Shown here one piece after another: positions 17,973 to 29,200 of a stretch of DNA of 64,000 nt. Below the pieces are notes generated by a model. The model made no database searches. It saw only the letters and a program-made list of their open reading frames with translations, and was not told the DNA's origin. How positions within the stretch are numbered: the first letter of the stretch is position 1; each line of letters begins with the position of its first letter. This DNA is from Rhabdothermincola sediminis (GTDB lineage: Bacteria; Actinomycetota; Acidimicrobiia; Acidimicrobiales; Acidimicrobilacustridaceae). Made by a program: the position numbers and the translations under genes. The stretch lies in contig NZ_JACFSZ010000004.1 of NCBI RefSeq assembly GCF_014805525.1, positions 169,966-233,965 on the forward strand, in the 5' to 3' direction.

Positions 17973-20003
17973 TCACGGCCAGTGGGAGCGGACGTATTCG
18001 ACAGCGTCCGCTGTGGTGAGAAGGCGGGTGGAGTTGTTCAAGCGCACGTAGAAGTCGCCATCGGAGCGCTGGCCTCGCATGAAGACTGGGGCACCTGCAG
18101 GGCGGACGTCGACTCGGCACACGTCGTGACCGTCGACCTCGGTGAACGAGACGCGCAACAACGAGGTAGCGACTTTGCCGAGGACCTGCGCGACCATGGT
18201 GGTGAGCCAGTTCTCATAGCCGTCTCGATCTCGGCGCTTCTGGTTGGCGAGGCGGTAGTCGTTGTCGAGGCCGACGGGCTGTCCGTCGTCGTCCACGCCG
18301 ATGAGCAGGGTGCCGCCGTGGGCGTTGGCGAACCCGGCGATGGTCTTGGCGACGGCGAACTCGAGGTCCTTGTTCCGGTTGCCGGTTTGGTGGTCGTAGC
18401 AGGCGGAAGCCTTGAACTCGACCCACTTGTTCTCGCCTGCCGCCATCAACGACTCGGTGTCCCGCCCCGCCCCGTCGTCCGCAGCGGTCGGGGCGATCTC
18501 CTCCCCGGTGGCCTCTTCGGCAAGCTCGGCGTCGAGCTCCTCAGGCTGTTCGGGAACCTCGACCCAGTACTCGCGGCCGGTGTCACGTTCGATGTAGGAG
18601 AACGAGGTCTTGGCGTAGTCGTGGGCGGCGAGCTTCTTGAGCTGCTCCTTGACCCGGCGCCGACCCTCCAGCGCGAACTCGAGGTAGTCGCGCAGCTCGG
18701 CGCGGGTCCACTCCTCGTGCGGGTGCAGGAGCTTCAACAGCCCGGACACGGTCTTGCGAACGGCCTTCTCGTCACGGGCCGACAGGTGATCACCCAGCGC
18801 GAACTCGGTGTCGATGGCCCGCACGAACGACTGCTTGCGGAGCTGGCGGAGCGCTTCGGCGAAGTAGTCGGACACGAAGCCGTAGTGGTCGGTGAACAGC
18901 CGCTGTTCGAGCTTCGGTGCCTCCCAGCCGGGCAGGTAGAAGTGGAGCCGGTCGATGAAGGCCGGGTCGATCATGGCCTGGGGGAGGTCGGCGAACAGGT
19001 GGGCAGTGCGGACCAGCTCCTGGTGGGGCTTGCTGGTGTTGCCGATGAGCACGATCGATGCCTCGGCTGGCGTTTCTTCCTTGCCACGGGCGAACGACCC
19101 GGACTCCATGTAGTCCTTCAACATGTTGACCACGGTCGAGTCCGACATCTCGAGCCCGGCGACCTCGTCGAAGGCCACGACGTCCCAGGTGCCGAGCAGG
19201 CCGACGCGACCGGTGCCCATGTGCACGAACAGCTGGGCGATGGTGACCTTGCCGCCGGAAATCAAGATCGCGTTCGGTGACGATTCCCGGTAGACGAAGC
19301 TCTTGCCCGTGCCCCACGGCCCCAGCTCGATCAGGTTGTAGTTCCGCTCGGCCATCGGGATGAGCCGGGTGAGGGCGAGCAGCTTGCCCCGGGTGTCGTA
19401 GTGGGCGGGCTCGAGGCCGATCGAGCGCATCAACAGGTCCATCCAGGCCTCCCGGTCGAACGCCCGGCGACCCTCGAGGTAGTCGGCCATCGTGAACGCC
19501 GCCACCTGGATCGGCTTGAGGGCCTTGATGTAGAAGGGCCGCTTGGCCGGCTCGTCGTCATCGGCGTGGTAGATGAGGTCGAGCTGGCACCACACGCCGC
19601 CGCCGAGGAGCCGGTCGTACTTGTAGACCAGGTCTTCGGGGATGTGGACGAATCGCTCGCCGAAGTTGGCCAGGTGCGCCCAGTACTTGTCCTCGCTGGC
19701 GACGAGACGGACATCGACCTTGTCGATCAGCCGGTGTTGCCCCCGGCGCTTCACCTCCGCCTTGGTGCGTTCGGCCTCGTCGGGGCGGATGAAGTGCTCG
19801 GCGAGGGTCTGGCGGACCACCTCCAGCCCGGTCTGGATCGCGTCCGGGTCGTCGGACGCGCAGTACTTGCCGAGCAGGAACTCGAGCACGTACACGGGCA
19901 CGTTGGAGCCGACCTTGACCTCACGGACAAGGTCCTTTCGCACGACCCGACCGGCGAAGACCGCGTTGGCGGACCGGTCGAGGTCATCCATCGGGGCGGT
20001 CAC
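17973..20003 (-). CDS. brxL: BrxL-like AAA+ protein fused to an AlbA_2/Schlafen-like domain
   Basis: 676 aa, last gene of the BREX operon; its GTG start overlaps the pglZ stop (GTGA). Residues 1-220 match BrxL-type N-terminal sequence (GKYCASDD, VWCQLDLIY, YDTRGKLLALTRLIPMAERNYNLIELGP). The AAA+ core has Walker A GPWGTGKSF at 228-236, Walker B VVAFDEVAG at 275-283, sensor IGNTS near 320 and Arg in DRLHFYLPGW near 352. After an acidic linker (about 484-515), residues 523-660 look like an AlbA_2 domain: ENKWVEFKASACYD, KTIAGFANAHGGTLLIGVDDDG, FYVRLNNSTRLL. I see no Lon-like domain. Role in defence is inferred from the operon. Confidence 0.82.
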   Translation of the reverse strand: MTAPMDDLDRSANAVFAGRVVRKDLVREVKVGSNVPVYVLEFLLGKYCASDDPDAIQTGLEVVRQTLAEHFIRPDEAERTKAEVKRRGQHRLIDKVDVRLVASEDKYWAHLANFGERFVHIPEDLVYKYDRLLGGGVWCQLDLIYHADDDEPAKRPFYIKALKPIQVAAFTMADYLEGRRAFDREAWMDLLMRSIGLEPAHYDTRGKLLALTRLIPMAERNYNLIELGPWGTGKSFVYRESSPNAILISGGKVTIAQLFVHMGTGRVGLLGTWDVVAFDEVAGLEMSDSTVVNMLKDYMESGSFARGKEETPAEASIVLIGNTSKPHQELVRTAHLFADLPQAMIDPAFIDRLHFYLPGWEAPKLEQRLFTDHYGFVSDYFAEALRQLRKQSFVRAIDTEFALGDHLSARDEKAVRKTVSGLLKLLHPHEEWTRAELRDYLEFALEGRRRVKEQLKKLAAHDYAKTSFSYIERDTGREYWVEVPEQPEELDAELAEEATGEEIAPTAADDGAGRDTESLMAAGENKWVEFKASACYDHQTGNRNKDLEFAVAKTIAGFANAHGGTLLIGVDDDGQPVGLDNDYRLANQKRRDRDGYENWLTTMVAQVLGKVATSLLRVSFTEVDGHDVCRVDVRPAGAPVFMRGQRSDGDFYVRLNNSTRLLTTADAVEYVRSHWP

Positions 20004-22498
20004 AGCTTCTCCTCTACCATGACCGGCGCGGCGACCGAGGCGACGGCGTCGGCGAGGCGGCGACCGGTGCGGGCGTCGAGCACCTGCAGCTCGACCTGGC
20101 TGTCACGATCAAGGTTCCGGGTGACCTGGAAGGTCAGGATGCTCGGACGGTCCCGTTCGACCGTCACCGACCCTGACGCGGCGTCGTAGCCGTCGCCGGA
20201 CACCACCCGGGCCACCGGGTCGTTCCCGCCGGCACCTCGGGCGACCACCCGGAACGTAACCTGGTTGGTGAACAGGTCGCCGTGGAACTCGACCGTGGCG
20301 GCGAAGACCCCAGTGGTGATCCGACCGCCGGCGACGGCGACGGACAGATCGAGTTTCTGTGGCTCAGCGGCGGGTTCGAGATCGACCTCGATGACCGGCA
20401 CAACCAGCTCCTGCGGGGAGAGCCCGCCGTGGAAGAACTGCTTGCCCCCGCTGGCTTTGAACACCGCCAGGCCTCGAGGGACGATCAGGTCCAGGTCGCT
20501 GCGCACCCCGAGGGACGCGAGCGGCACCCGGACGGTGCCCTCCGCAGTGGTGCCGCCCTTGCCGACCCAGCAGCGACGGTGCAGCTCCCCCTCACCGCCG
20601 ATCGGCGCGTCGATCGTGCGGGCGTCACCCACCGCTTGGCTGAGCGCAACGAACCCATGGTCGGCGCAGATCACGACCCGGCCCACGCCGACCTGGCCGA
20701 GCTTGGCCACGGCGTTGGCGAGATCCTGCTTGACGGCCTCGAACTGGGGCCACGCCGCGTTCAGCATCCCGGACTCGCCCGCCGCGTCGATCTCCTGGCT
20801 GCGCACGAGCACGAGGTCGGCGCCCTTCAGCGCCCGGGCGAGCTCCTTCTCGCCCTGCTGGCTCACGGTGCTCAGCTCCAGGTTGGCCACCTTGCCGTGC
20901 GCGGCGCGCAACAGCTCGACCCGTTGCTCGACGGTGGCCACGGGCCGGTCCCCCACCGTCACCGCCACCGTGCCGCCCTCGAGGGACAGCGTGAGCCTCT
21001 CGGCCGCGGCCGGGGCGAGGTTCGCCATGCCGACCCTCGTGATCGTCGGGGCCGCCGCCGTGACCGCCGAGAGGGTGACCCGATCGGTGATGTCGTGGCG
21101 GATGGCGTCGGCCAGCTCCACCCCGAGCTCGAAGCGCAGGGCGTCCACCCACACGTACGCGGTGAGCACCTCCCGGCCCCGCACGAACTCGTCGTGCACC
21201 GAGCCCTGCGACCCGAGTCGCCCGCCGTCGAGGCCGCCATCGGCGAGCGCTTCGCTCACCTTCTCGAGCAGCGTGTCGAGCCAGGCCTCGTACCGGCGGC
21301 GGGCTCCGATGATGGCCTCCTCGAGCTCGCCGTAGGCCGGCAGCGCCAGCCGGGCGAGCTCCAGGCGCCGGTGGGCCCGGTCCACTTCCCAGCCGCGGGT
21401 GACGTACCAGTCGAACAGCTCCTCGGCTGCACCTGCGGGCACGGGGTTGGCCTCGACGGCGCGGTGCAGCCCGGCGATCGCTGCGATCACCCGCCATCGG
21501 TCTCCCCAGCGGACGCCACCCGGCCCGGCGGGCTGGTTCCGCCACACGTTCAGGTCCACCAACCGGGACTCCGCGATCTGGAACGCCCCTGACGCGTCAC
21601 CCGCACCGAGCCGGCGGGTCGCCTCGGCGAGACAGACCTGCTCGACCGACGGCAGGGCCAGGCACGCCTCGAGCCCGTCCACCCAGCCCAGCAGGTCGGA
21701 GAGGGCCAGGTCCTCGTCGACCGTTCGGGCGGTCTCCAGGTAGGAGGCGACGCGCTCGGGCAGGTGCCGCCACTGGTGGAGCAGCTCACCGATGTGTCGC
21801 CGCTGCGGCGCAGAGGGCGCCACGAACGCCTGCTCGAGCGCATCGGGCAGCCCGCCGGCCACGCCGTGGAGCTCGGCGAGCAGCAGGTGGCGGGCGAGCG
21901 CACCCCGCAGCGCACCGCGCCCGCCGTCGAGCGCGCCGCCGTAGGCGTCCCGCAGGGTGGCCGCCACCTCGTCCCAGGCGTCCTCCGCGTCGACGGCGTC
22001 ATCCCTGCTGCCGTCGAGCACGGCGAACGCCATCCTCTGCACGTCGGAGGTGCCGAAGATCGCGACCAACCGCACCCCCGCCGACGCTGCGCCGGTCGCA
22101 GCGACCTCGGCCTCTTCGAAGGTGCGAGCCTCCTTCGCAATCTGCTCGATGCGGGTTGCGGCGAGTTCGCCGGCCAGCGCGTTGCGGACCAGCGTGGCCA
22201 GCCGCCGCTTGTACTCCCGACCCGCCGCCCGGATCTCCGCCAGGGGATCATCGGCTGGCGGCAGCACCGGCGAGTACACGAGCAGCATCGGCGGCTCGTG
22301 ACCGGAGAGCAGGTCCTCGACGGAGCGGCGGAGCGCGAACCAGCTCCCGTCGTAGACCACCAGCCGCACGTCCGGCGGGCAGACGGCGGCGACCACGCCT
22401 GGGTACTCGCCGTGCTCGTCCTGCCAGACCACGACCCCGGACTGGCGCAGCACCCGCCCGATCTCCTCGGCCAGAGCGTCGCGGAGCCGGCTCGTCAC
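20000..22498 (-). CDS. pglZ: BREX PglZ, alkaline-phosphatase-superfamily protein
   Basis: 832 aa from a GTG at 22498 that overlaps the pglX stop (GTGA). The N-terminal half is helical and variable, with VWQDEHGEYP and LLVYSPVLPPADDPL. The PglZ domain follows, with VWVDALRFELG near residue 453 and VVICADHGFVAL near 613, which are metal-site motifs of the alkaline phosphatase fold. The last part (GLSPQELVVPVIEV and a beta-rich tail) is typical of BREX PglZ. It is one of the two genes found in all BREX types, with brxC/pglY. An upstream start would overlap pglX by 120 bp and is not credible. Confidence 0.9.
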   Translation of the reverse strand: MTSRLRDALAEEIGRVLRQSGVVVWQDEHGEYPGVVAAVCPPDVRLVVYDGSWFALRRSVEDLLSGHEPPMLLVYSPVLPPADDPLAEIRAAGREYKRRLATLVRNALAGELAATRIEQIAKEARTFEEAEVAATGAASAGVRLVAIFGTSDVQRMAFAVLDGSRDDAVDAEDAWDEVAATLRDAYGGALDGGRGALRGALARHLLLAELHGVAGGLPDALEQAFVAPSAPQRRHIGELLHQWRHLPERVASYLETARTVDEDLALSDLLGWVDGLEACLALPSVEQVCLAEATRRLGAGDASGAFQIAESRLVDLNVWRNQPAGPGGVRWGDRWRVIAAIAGLHRAVEANPVPAGAAEELFDWYVTRGWEVDRAHRRLELARLALPAYGELEEAIIGARRRYEAWLDTLLEKVSEALADGGLDGGRLGSQGSVHDEFVRGREVLTAYVWVDALRFELGVELADAIRHDITDRVTLSAVTAAAPTITRVGMANLAPAAAERLTLSLEGGTVAVTVGDRPVATVEQRVELLRAAHGKVANLELSTVSQQGEKELARALKGADLVLVRSQEIDAAGESGMLNAAWPQFEAVKQDLANAVAKLGQVGVGRVVICADHGFVALSQAVGDARTIDAPIGGEGELHRRCWVGKGGTTAEGTVRVPLASLGVRSDLDLIVPRGLAVFKASGGKQFFHGGLSPQELVVPVIEVDLEPAAEPQKLDLSVAVAGGRITTGVFAATVEFHGDLFTNQVTFRVVARGAGGNDPVARVVSGDGYDAASGSVTVERDRPSILTFQVTRNLDRDSQVELQVLDARTGRRLADAVASVAAPVMVEEKL

Positions 22499-25400
22499 AG
22501 CTGGTCCGCCCACTTCGACACCGTTGACCAGTCGTACTTGCCGGCCCGCAGCTCGTCGCGGTAGGTGGCCAGCTCCTTGCACCACTGGGGGAACAGGTCC
22601 GCCAGGGGTGCTGCGCACAGCACGATCCCGTCATCGAGATCCGGCTCCCACCCCAAGCCGGCGATCCGCTCCGCCTCCTGCCGGAACCGGCGCAGCTCCT
22701 CCGCCAACTTGCGCTCGTCGTCGAGCGCCTTGTCCAGGGCTTTCGCACCCCGACCGCCGCCGGCCACCCGTTCGCGCTCCAGGCGCTCGATCTCCACCTC
22801 GGCGTGGCCTTCCCGGCGCAACGCCTCGGACGCCACCACGTACAACGTCTCCCGAGTGAGACGAGGCGCGTAGACCCACACCCCCCACTTGCCCGAGGGC
22901 ACATAGAGCGGCCAGTAGATCGGAGCCTTGCGGCGGCTCTTGGAGTAGCGAGCCAGGTGCTCCTTGAAGAAGGCCTTGCGAACGTAGTCGCGGAGGGTGC
23001 GGCTCCCCAGCAGCGTGAGGGCTTCGGTCAGCCAGCCACTTGCGTCCTTCAGTGCTAGGGCATCGGCGTCCTCAACACGCTGGACGATGTCGGCGACGTG
23101 TCCTGCCTCGTCGAGTAGCACCCCGGTGAGCGGGAAGTCGAGGGGATAGTCCGCCGGCACTTCAGTGACCGGCAGGCCGTCCTGGGCGACGAGCATTCCC
23201 GGCGCACATGACGGTGGTGGTGCCAGAGGGTCGATCGACACCGGCCTACCATCGCCCCGAACATCCCAACGCCCGAAGGCGACCCCGACCAGCCAGCTGA
23301 CGTAACGGCTCGCCCCGGAGTGAAGTACGTCCTCCGGGGCGGCCGCCGACGTCAGGTGAGAACACGCTGCATCCAGGGCGAGGTTCTGGTCGCGTGCGGT
23401 CGTTTCCAATCGTTCGCACAAGAGATACGGACCCAGTGGCGTGACGGCATGCTCCCCCTGCCCCGCGTCGATGCCTGGTTGGTCGGACCAGAACGGCGGA
23501 CCGAGCTGAGACTCCAGGTACTCGGCTGCGCCCTCATCGATCCCGAGCGCCTCCTCGAGCTCTGCGTACGCCTCTCCAAGGCCTATGAGCGCTTCTGCTG
23601 CCCCCGAGACCACGCTCACGAACTGGCGACCCAATTCGTCCATCAACGAGCCGCTCGCCCAACTGAGTGGCGACTCGAAACGGAGGCACACCTCGTCACG
23701 GCGGTCTTCCGCTGCCCTGGTCTCAACTGCGATCGAGACTGCGTCAGCGAGCGCGATCGCTACCGACTCCGGTATTGCAGCGAGCAAGTCGGGCACCTTC
23801 TTGACAGCCCCGACCTCATAAGCGCCGAAGGTGGTGACCGCTCCGAGAGAAAGCATTGCCGGCCGGGAGAGCAATGCGCCAAGGCATGCCAGGGTGCGAT
23901 CGGCTCCGAGGAAGATGGCTGGGCCCTTATGACCGAAGATGCAGCCACCGGGGAGGAGGCGCGGGTTGAAGCCAGCTTGGCTGCGAAGCGGCCAGGTGAG
24001 GCCGGGGTTGAAGTAGTACTGGCTGTTCCGGATCACGGATCCGGGGAAGTCGGCGAGGGACTCGCCGTCGTTGGCCCAGTCGACCAGGAGGTGGATGTCG
24101 GACCAGAACGGTGAGTACTCGCCTCCTTTGGCGAACGGCACCCAGCGTTTGCCGGCGTGGGTCTCGTCGCGGGAGTGCGCGATCTTCGCGGGGTCGACCT
24201 CCCAGGCGAGACGCAGGAACCGGAAGTCGTCACCGGTTGCGAGGCCTTGGCGGACCTCGGCACCGTTGCCTTCGAGGGGTGGGAGGTCGGTGAACAGCCG
24301 GCGGATGCTGTCGCCCATCCAGTAGGCGAGCGGTGCGCCGGGGATGGCGGTGAGGTCGTGCTTGGCGACCCGGAAGACGCGGTCATCGTGGGTGCCGGCG
24401 CGTTCGTGGCCGATGGCGTCGCCGAGTGCGCTGGCCCGGTCGGTGTCCTTGAGGAGTCGGACGAAGGTGGTGGTGTCGGTGTCGCGGCTGCGGCGGGCGT
24501 CGATGACGTAGGCGGCGGCTTCGACGAGGGCTTGTTCCATGACGCCGTAGCCGAGGTCGGCGACGGTGCGCAGGCGGTAGCCGACCAGGATCTGGGTGCG
24601 GAAGTCTTCGAAGGTCTTGAGGAACATGCAGGCCCGGGAGGTGATGGCGCCGGTGGCGCCGGTGGGCTTGCACAGCTCGAGCCCGCGACCGACGAAGAGG
24701 GCGAGCAGGTTGGTGTCTTTGCTGGGTGCCCACGGATAGGTGGATTTGAGGTAGGGCTTGGTGACGGCGACGGGTTCCCCGAAGGGGGGGTTCATGAGGA
24801 CGACGTCGTAACGGTGGCGGAGAGCATCGACGAAGCGGATGGCGTCGTTGGCTTCGGCGGCGAAGAGCCGTTCGGCGGGGGTGGAGGTGGTTTGGTCGGC
24901 GATCCGCCGCAGGACGGTGAGCACGTCGGCCTCCGCCCGCTCGAACGAGTCTTCGGCGACACCGGCCGCAGCGAAGAGGGTGCCGTCGGTGTCATCGGCG
25001 CCGGCGACCCGGGCGCGGATCTCGCCGGCGAGGCGCTCTTCGACTTTCAGGAGCGGGCCGAGCACCGGGGCTTGATCGAGGGCGTCACGCATCGCAGCGA
25101 CCAGCTGGCGGCGATCCTCGGGAAGCCCGGCGAGGAGGGTGTCCCAGCCTTCGGCGGGTTCCGGCAGGGCCCGGGCACAGATGATGTTCGGCGTCGGGAG
25201 CTCGTGGTGGCGGCAGGCACGGCGGGCTCGGAAGATGAGGGCAGCCGCAGCGACCTGGGCACAACGGGGGTCGATGTCGATGCCCCACAGGGAGGCCACG
25301 ATGTGGGGCGCAGCGGCCTCGGGTTCGACGCCGGCGTGGTGCCAGGCGCGCTCCAGCACGTCGTAGGCGCCGAGCAGGAAGTGCCCGGACCCGCAGGCGG

Positions 25401-26262
25401 GGTCGAGGACCCGAACCTCGGCCAGCTCGACGGGCTCGCCGGGGTCGGTTGGCGGATCGAGCAGGAGCGGGAGGTCATCGACCATCGGTGAGCTGGGGTC
25501 GGCGTCGAGGAGGCGGCGGCCGAGGGAGTTGTGGACGAGGAAATCGACGACGTAGCGGGGGGTGAAGAACTGGTTGCGGACCGCCAGCTCTCGGGAACTG
25601 CGGGGCGACGCTGAGGCATCTCGCATTGCGCGGCGTTCGTCACCGCTGTTGAAGAACTGGTACGCCCACCCCAGCGCGTCGGGGGCGTCCCACACCGGGG
25701 CAAGGTCCGCGGCGGTGAGCAGTTCGACGAGCTCGTCGAAGGCGGCGGGGGACGGCGCCAGCGCGAGGAGCGGGTTGCGGGGGTCGAACAGCTGGGGGAG
25801 GTCGGCGGCGAGCTCGTCGCCGCACAGCTGGAGATAGCGCCAGTACCCCCCGGAGGCGTCGTGCGCCAGCAGCGGTGCGACCTCGAGCAGCTCCCGGTAG
25901 CCGGCGGAGGCCGGACCGGCGGCGAGCGATTCCGGGAGCAGGCCGATGGCTTCGGCGATGCGGATCGCGACGAGCCGGTTGAGGTGGGTGAACGCGGCTT
26001 CCCGCACGAGCCGGGCCACGGCGGCGGGGTGGTCGGGTTCCTCGCCCCGGAGGAAGTGGAGGACATCGACCAGGTCCCGTCGAGCGGCGAGACCATCGGG
26101 ATCGAGGTGGAGGTTGGCCTCGTCCTCGATCGTGCCGTCGACGAGGTGGATGCCGAATCGCCCTTCGGCGTGACGGGCGAGATCCTCCTCGAGGAGGCGG
26201 CGGGCGCGCTGGATGAACCGTTCGAGGGCGCTGCGGGCGGCCTGGCCGAGGGCGCCGGTCAT
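22495..26262 (-). CDS. pglX: BREX adenine-specific DNA methyltransferase PglX
   Basis: 1255 aa, near the usual size for BREX PglX. The SAM-binding motif I is VLDPACGSGHFLLGAY near residue 286 and the amino-methyltransferase motif IV is VVLMNPPFGEP near 490. The N-terminal part is helical; the C-terminal half (LLPGGCIFGHKGPAIFLGADRT, later basic and helical) would contain target recognition. In BREX, PglX methylates an asymmetric host motif to mark self. Start overlaps the brxC stop (ATGA) and stop overlaps the pglZ start. The recognised motif cannot be predicted here. Confidence 0.93.
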   Translation of the reverse strand: MTGALGQAARSALERFIQRARRLLEEDLARHAEGRFGIHLVDGTIEDEANLHLDPDGLAARRDLVDVLHFLRGEEPDHPAAVARLVREAAFTHLNRLVAIRIAEAIGLLPESLAAGPASAGYRELLEVAPLLAHDASGGYWRYLQLCGDELAADLPQLFDPRNPLLALAPSPAAFDELVELLTAADLAPVWDAPDALGWAYQFFNSGDERRAMRDASASPRSSRELAVRNQFFTPRYVVDFLVHNSLGRRLLDADPSSPMVDDLPLLLDPPTDPGEPVELAEVRVLDPACGSGHFLLGAYDVLERAWHHAGVEPEAAAPHIVASLWGIDIDPRCAQVAAAALIFRARRACRHHELPTPNIICARALPEPAEGWDTLLAGLPEDRRQLVAAMRDALDQAPVLGPLLKVEERLAGEIRARVAGADDTDGTLFAAAGVAEDSFERAEADVLTVLRRIADQTTSTPAERLFAAEANDAIRFVDALRHRYDVVLMNPPFGEPVAVTKPYLKSTYPWAPSKDTNLLALFVGRGLELCKPTGATGAITSRACMFLKTFEDFRTQILVGYRLRTVADLGYGVMEQALVEAAAYVIDARRSRDTDTTTFVRLLKDTDRASALGDAIGHERAGTHDDRVFRVAKHDLTAIPGAPLAYWMGDSIRRLFTDLPPLEGNGAEVRQGLATGDDFRFLRLAWEVDPAKIAHSRDETHAGKRWVPFAKGGEYSPFWSDIHLLVDWANDGESLADFPGSVIRNSQYYFNPGLTWPLRSQAGFNPRLLPGGCIFGHKGPAIFLGADRTLACLGALLSRPAMLSLGAVTTFGAYEVGAVKKVPDLLAAIPESVAIALADAVSIAVETRAAEDRRDEVCLRFESPLSWASGSLMDELGRQFVSVVSGAAEALIGLGEAYAELEEALGIDEGAAEYLESQLGPPFWSDQPGIDAGQGEHAVTPLGPYLLCERLETTARDQNLALDAACSHLTSAAAPEDVLHSGASRYVSWLVGVAFGRWDVRGDGRPVSIDPLAPPPSCAPGMLVAQDGLPVTEVPADYPLDFPLTGVLLDEAGHVADIVQRVEDADALALKDASGWLTEALTLLGSRTLRDYVRKAFFKEHLARYSKSRRKAPIYWPLYVPSGKWGVWVYAPRLTRETLYVVASEALRREGHAEVEIERLERERVAGGGRGAKALDKALDDERKLAEELRRFRQEAERIAGLGWEPDLDDGIVLCAAPLADLFPQWCKELATYRDELRAGKYDWSTVSKWADQL

Positions 26263-29200
26263 TTGAGGCGCACCTGCTTGCCCTCGGCGAGCGCCTCGAT
26301 GGCCGCATTGCGGATCCGTTCGAGGACGGCGTCGAGCTCGTCCTCGGTGGCGACGAGCCTGCCGGCGAGCTCGGCGACGGCGATGTGGACGACCTTGCCC
26401 TTGGCGGCGATCTCGTCGAGCTGCCGTTCGATCCTGGTGGCCCGGCCGTCGGCGGCGTCGAGGTCGGAGGCGAGCCGAGCGAGGTCCGAGGCGCTGGGCT
26501 CGTCGGGCGGGGTCAGCTCCACGAGCGGGCGGAGCGCTTCGTCGACCACGGCGTCGTCGAGCTCGCGGTAGCGGTCCCGGAGACGCTGGCGGAGCTGTTC
26601 GAGCTTCCGGGCCAGCTCGGCGGCGGTGGTGGCGGCAGCCTGGGTGCGGTGAGCACGGAGCCGTTCGGTGATTGCTCGAACGCGGGCGATGCCGGTTGCG
26701 AGGTCGTCACCGTCGAGCAGGTCTGCCAGCTCGGCACGCTCGGCGACGAGCTCGGGGGGGAGGTGGTCGTCCCCGAGGCGGAGCTGCTCCTGGGCGCTGC
26801 GCAGGGTCTCCAGGTCCTGCTCGAGGAGCGTGTCGAGGGCTTCGAGCAGCGCACGCCCGGCGGTGAGCTCGGTCCAGGACTGCGCGGCGGTGGTCACGGT
26901 CTCGCTGTCGGAGCCCGCCTGGATGCGCTCGAGGATGCCGGTGGTGCGGGACACCGGTTCGGGCACGCGCAGGCCGGCGCCTCGCAGCCCGGCGCTCACC
27001 CGGCTGGCGATCTGCACGTCGCTGGCGAAGGTGGTGCGCACGAGCTGCGCGAGCTGGTCGGTGGCGATCGGTGGCTTGCTGCCGAGCAGCTCCCCCAGCC
27101 GCTCGGCCAGCTCGGCCCGCACGTCGAGCGCGACGTCGTCGCCGATGGGCGGCACGAACGACGCCGACCGGAACTGCGGGAGCGAACCGAACACCCGGTC
27201 GAGGCGGGCGTCCCCGCTGTCGCGGATCCGGGCACCCTGGTGGATCACCTCGATGAGCCCGGCGCGGATACCGGCGGCGAGCACGGCCTGGACGACCTCC
27301 ACGGGGGCACCGAACGGCGGCGCGCCGAAGACGCTCTCGAGGTGCTTGCCGGTCGCTTCGTTGCCGTAGGCGGCACGCTCGCGGATCTCGGTGAGCACGG
27401 CGAGGAGCGGGTCCTGGTCAGCGACGACCTGCTCCCCGGTCGGGGTCGTGCGGGTGAGGCCGATCCCTTCCTCCCGCAGGTCGGGGCGGATGCCGTCGAG
27501 GTTGTCGGCACGTAGGACCGCGAGCACGTCGCTCGGCCCGATGTTGGCGGAGAACTGGTCGATGCGCTCGTAGATCTCCTCGAGGTGGTCACCGATCGCC
27601 TTCTGGGCGGCGGCGCGCAGGGCCCCCGAGGGGGCGTCCTCCACGACGCCGCGGAAGATGACCTGCCCGGCGTTGAGGTCGCGGGCGAGCCGTTCCGAAG
27701 CGAGCCGCTCCCAGCGAGCGAGCCGTGCGCGCTCCTCGCCGAGCAGCTCGACCTCCGACGCGGTCTTGGACGGCGTGTCCTTGCGCTCGATCATCGTCCG
27801 GCTGCGATGCAGCTCCCGGATCGCGTCGTAGGTGTCGGGGGCCTCGCTGAACACCCAGGTCACGCGGTCTCTGGCGGCGACCTCGCGGGAGAGGGTGCGC
27901 AGGTCGGCGCGGCGGGTGCTGTCGGCCTCCTCGATGTGCAGGGCGAGATCGCCGTCGATGACCTTCTCCCCCTCCACGGTCACCTCGACCTTGAAGGTCT
28001 TGCCCCGTTGCACGCTGAGGCCGGCCAAGGCGTCCTTGAGCAGCAGGCGGCGGAGCCGCGTGCTGTCCGCCGGGCGGGGGTCGATCTGGCGACGGGTCTT
28101 CTCCCAGTTCTTCTGCTCGGCGGACTGGAGCTGGTAGCCGTCGTCGCCGGCGCGGAGCCGGTCGTCGTCGACGAGGTGGTCGCACGCCGTGCGCACCTCG
28201 GTGAGGATCGATTCGGCGTCGACGGAGGGGTGCAGCAGCACCGCGAGGTTCTCGGCGCTCAGCGGAAGCGCCCCGACGTCGCTGCACAGGGCGACCGCCT
28301 TCAGCACCCGCACCTCGGTGCTGTCGGTGCCGTACTTGGCGGCGACCTGTTCGACCTCGCTCTGCCAGGCGGTGGGGATGACGCTCTCGAGCAGGTCATA
28401 GGCCCGATCGATGGTGACCAGGGCACCCACCTCGGCATCACCGAGCCCGGCCCTGGGGTCGACGACGAGCTGCTGGGCGAGCTTGATGATCGTGCGGTTC
28501 GAGCCACCCAGGATCGGGGACGCCCCACCGTGGGCCCGACGGGCGGAGACGGCGTCGATGAGCAGTTGCACCTGGTACGGCAGGAGGGGGTAGAGGCGGA
28601 CGATGTCGTCTACGCCCGGATCCGTCCCCCGGGTGGCGGAGCTGAGGCGGGTGTTGGCGAGGAGCTTGTTGCGGTTGGGCTCGACGACGGCGCGCACGGC
28701 CTCTTGGCCGGCTGCGGTCTTGTCGAGCACCCTCCGGCTGGTGACCTCTTCGATGTCGCTCGGCAAGAGGTCGACACGGATCGGGAAGCGGTCCTGTACC
28801 CGGGCCAGCTCGACCCGCTTGCCCTCGAGGCTGTCCACGACGTCATCGAGCCGCTCCTGGGAGGTGACGACCAGCCACAGCGGCCCACGCCGCTTCTGCA
28901 GGGCTTCGGCGAGTCCTTGCAGGTCGAGCATCCGGTCCACGCTGCGGGCCACGTACTGCTCGACCTCGTCCACCACGAACAGCAGGCGGCGGGCCTCGCC
29001 ACCTCGGCGTTCGAGCAGACGCAGCGCCCGCTCGGCGAACCAGTTGTGGGTGACCACAGGTTCCTGGGCGGTCTTAGCCCACGAGTCGGCGCTGGGGTAG
29101 GTGTCGGGGCGCAGCAGATGCATGGCGTGGCTTGCCTCGGCCCTCGCGAGCCCGACGTTTCGGCGCTCGGTCCAGGGCTTGTGGCCGGTCGAGACCTCGA

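Noticed and set aside
20265..24114. Long plus-strand open frames opposite pglZ and pglX
   Set aside because: They are antisense to conserved coding sequence, have no family motifs and show composition typical of GC-rich shadow frames.
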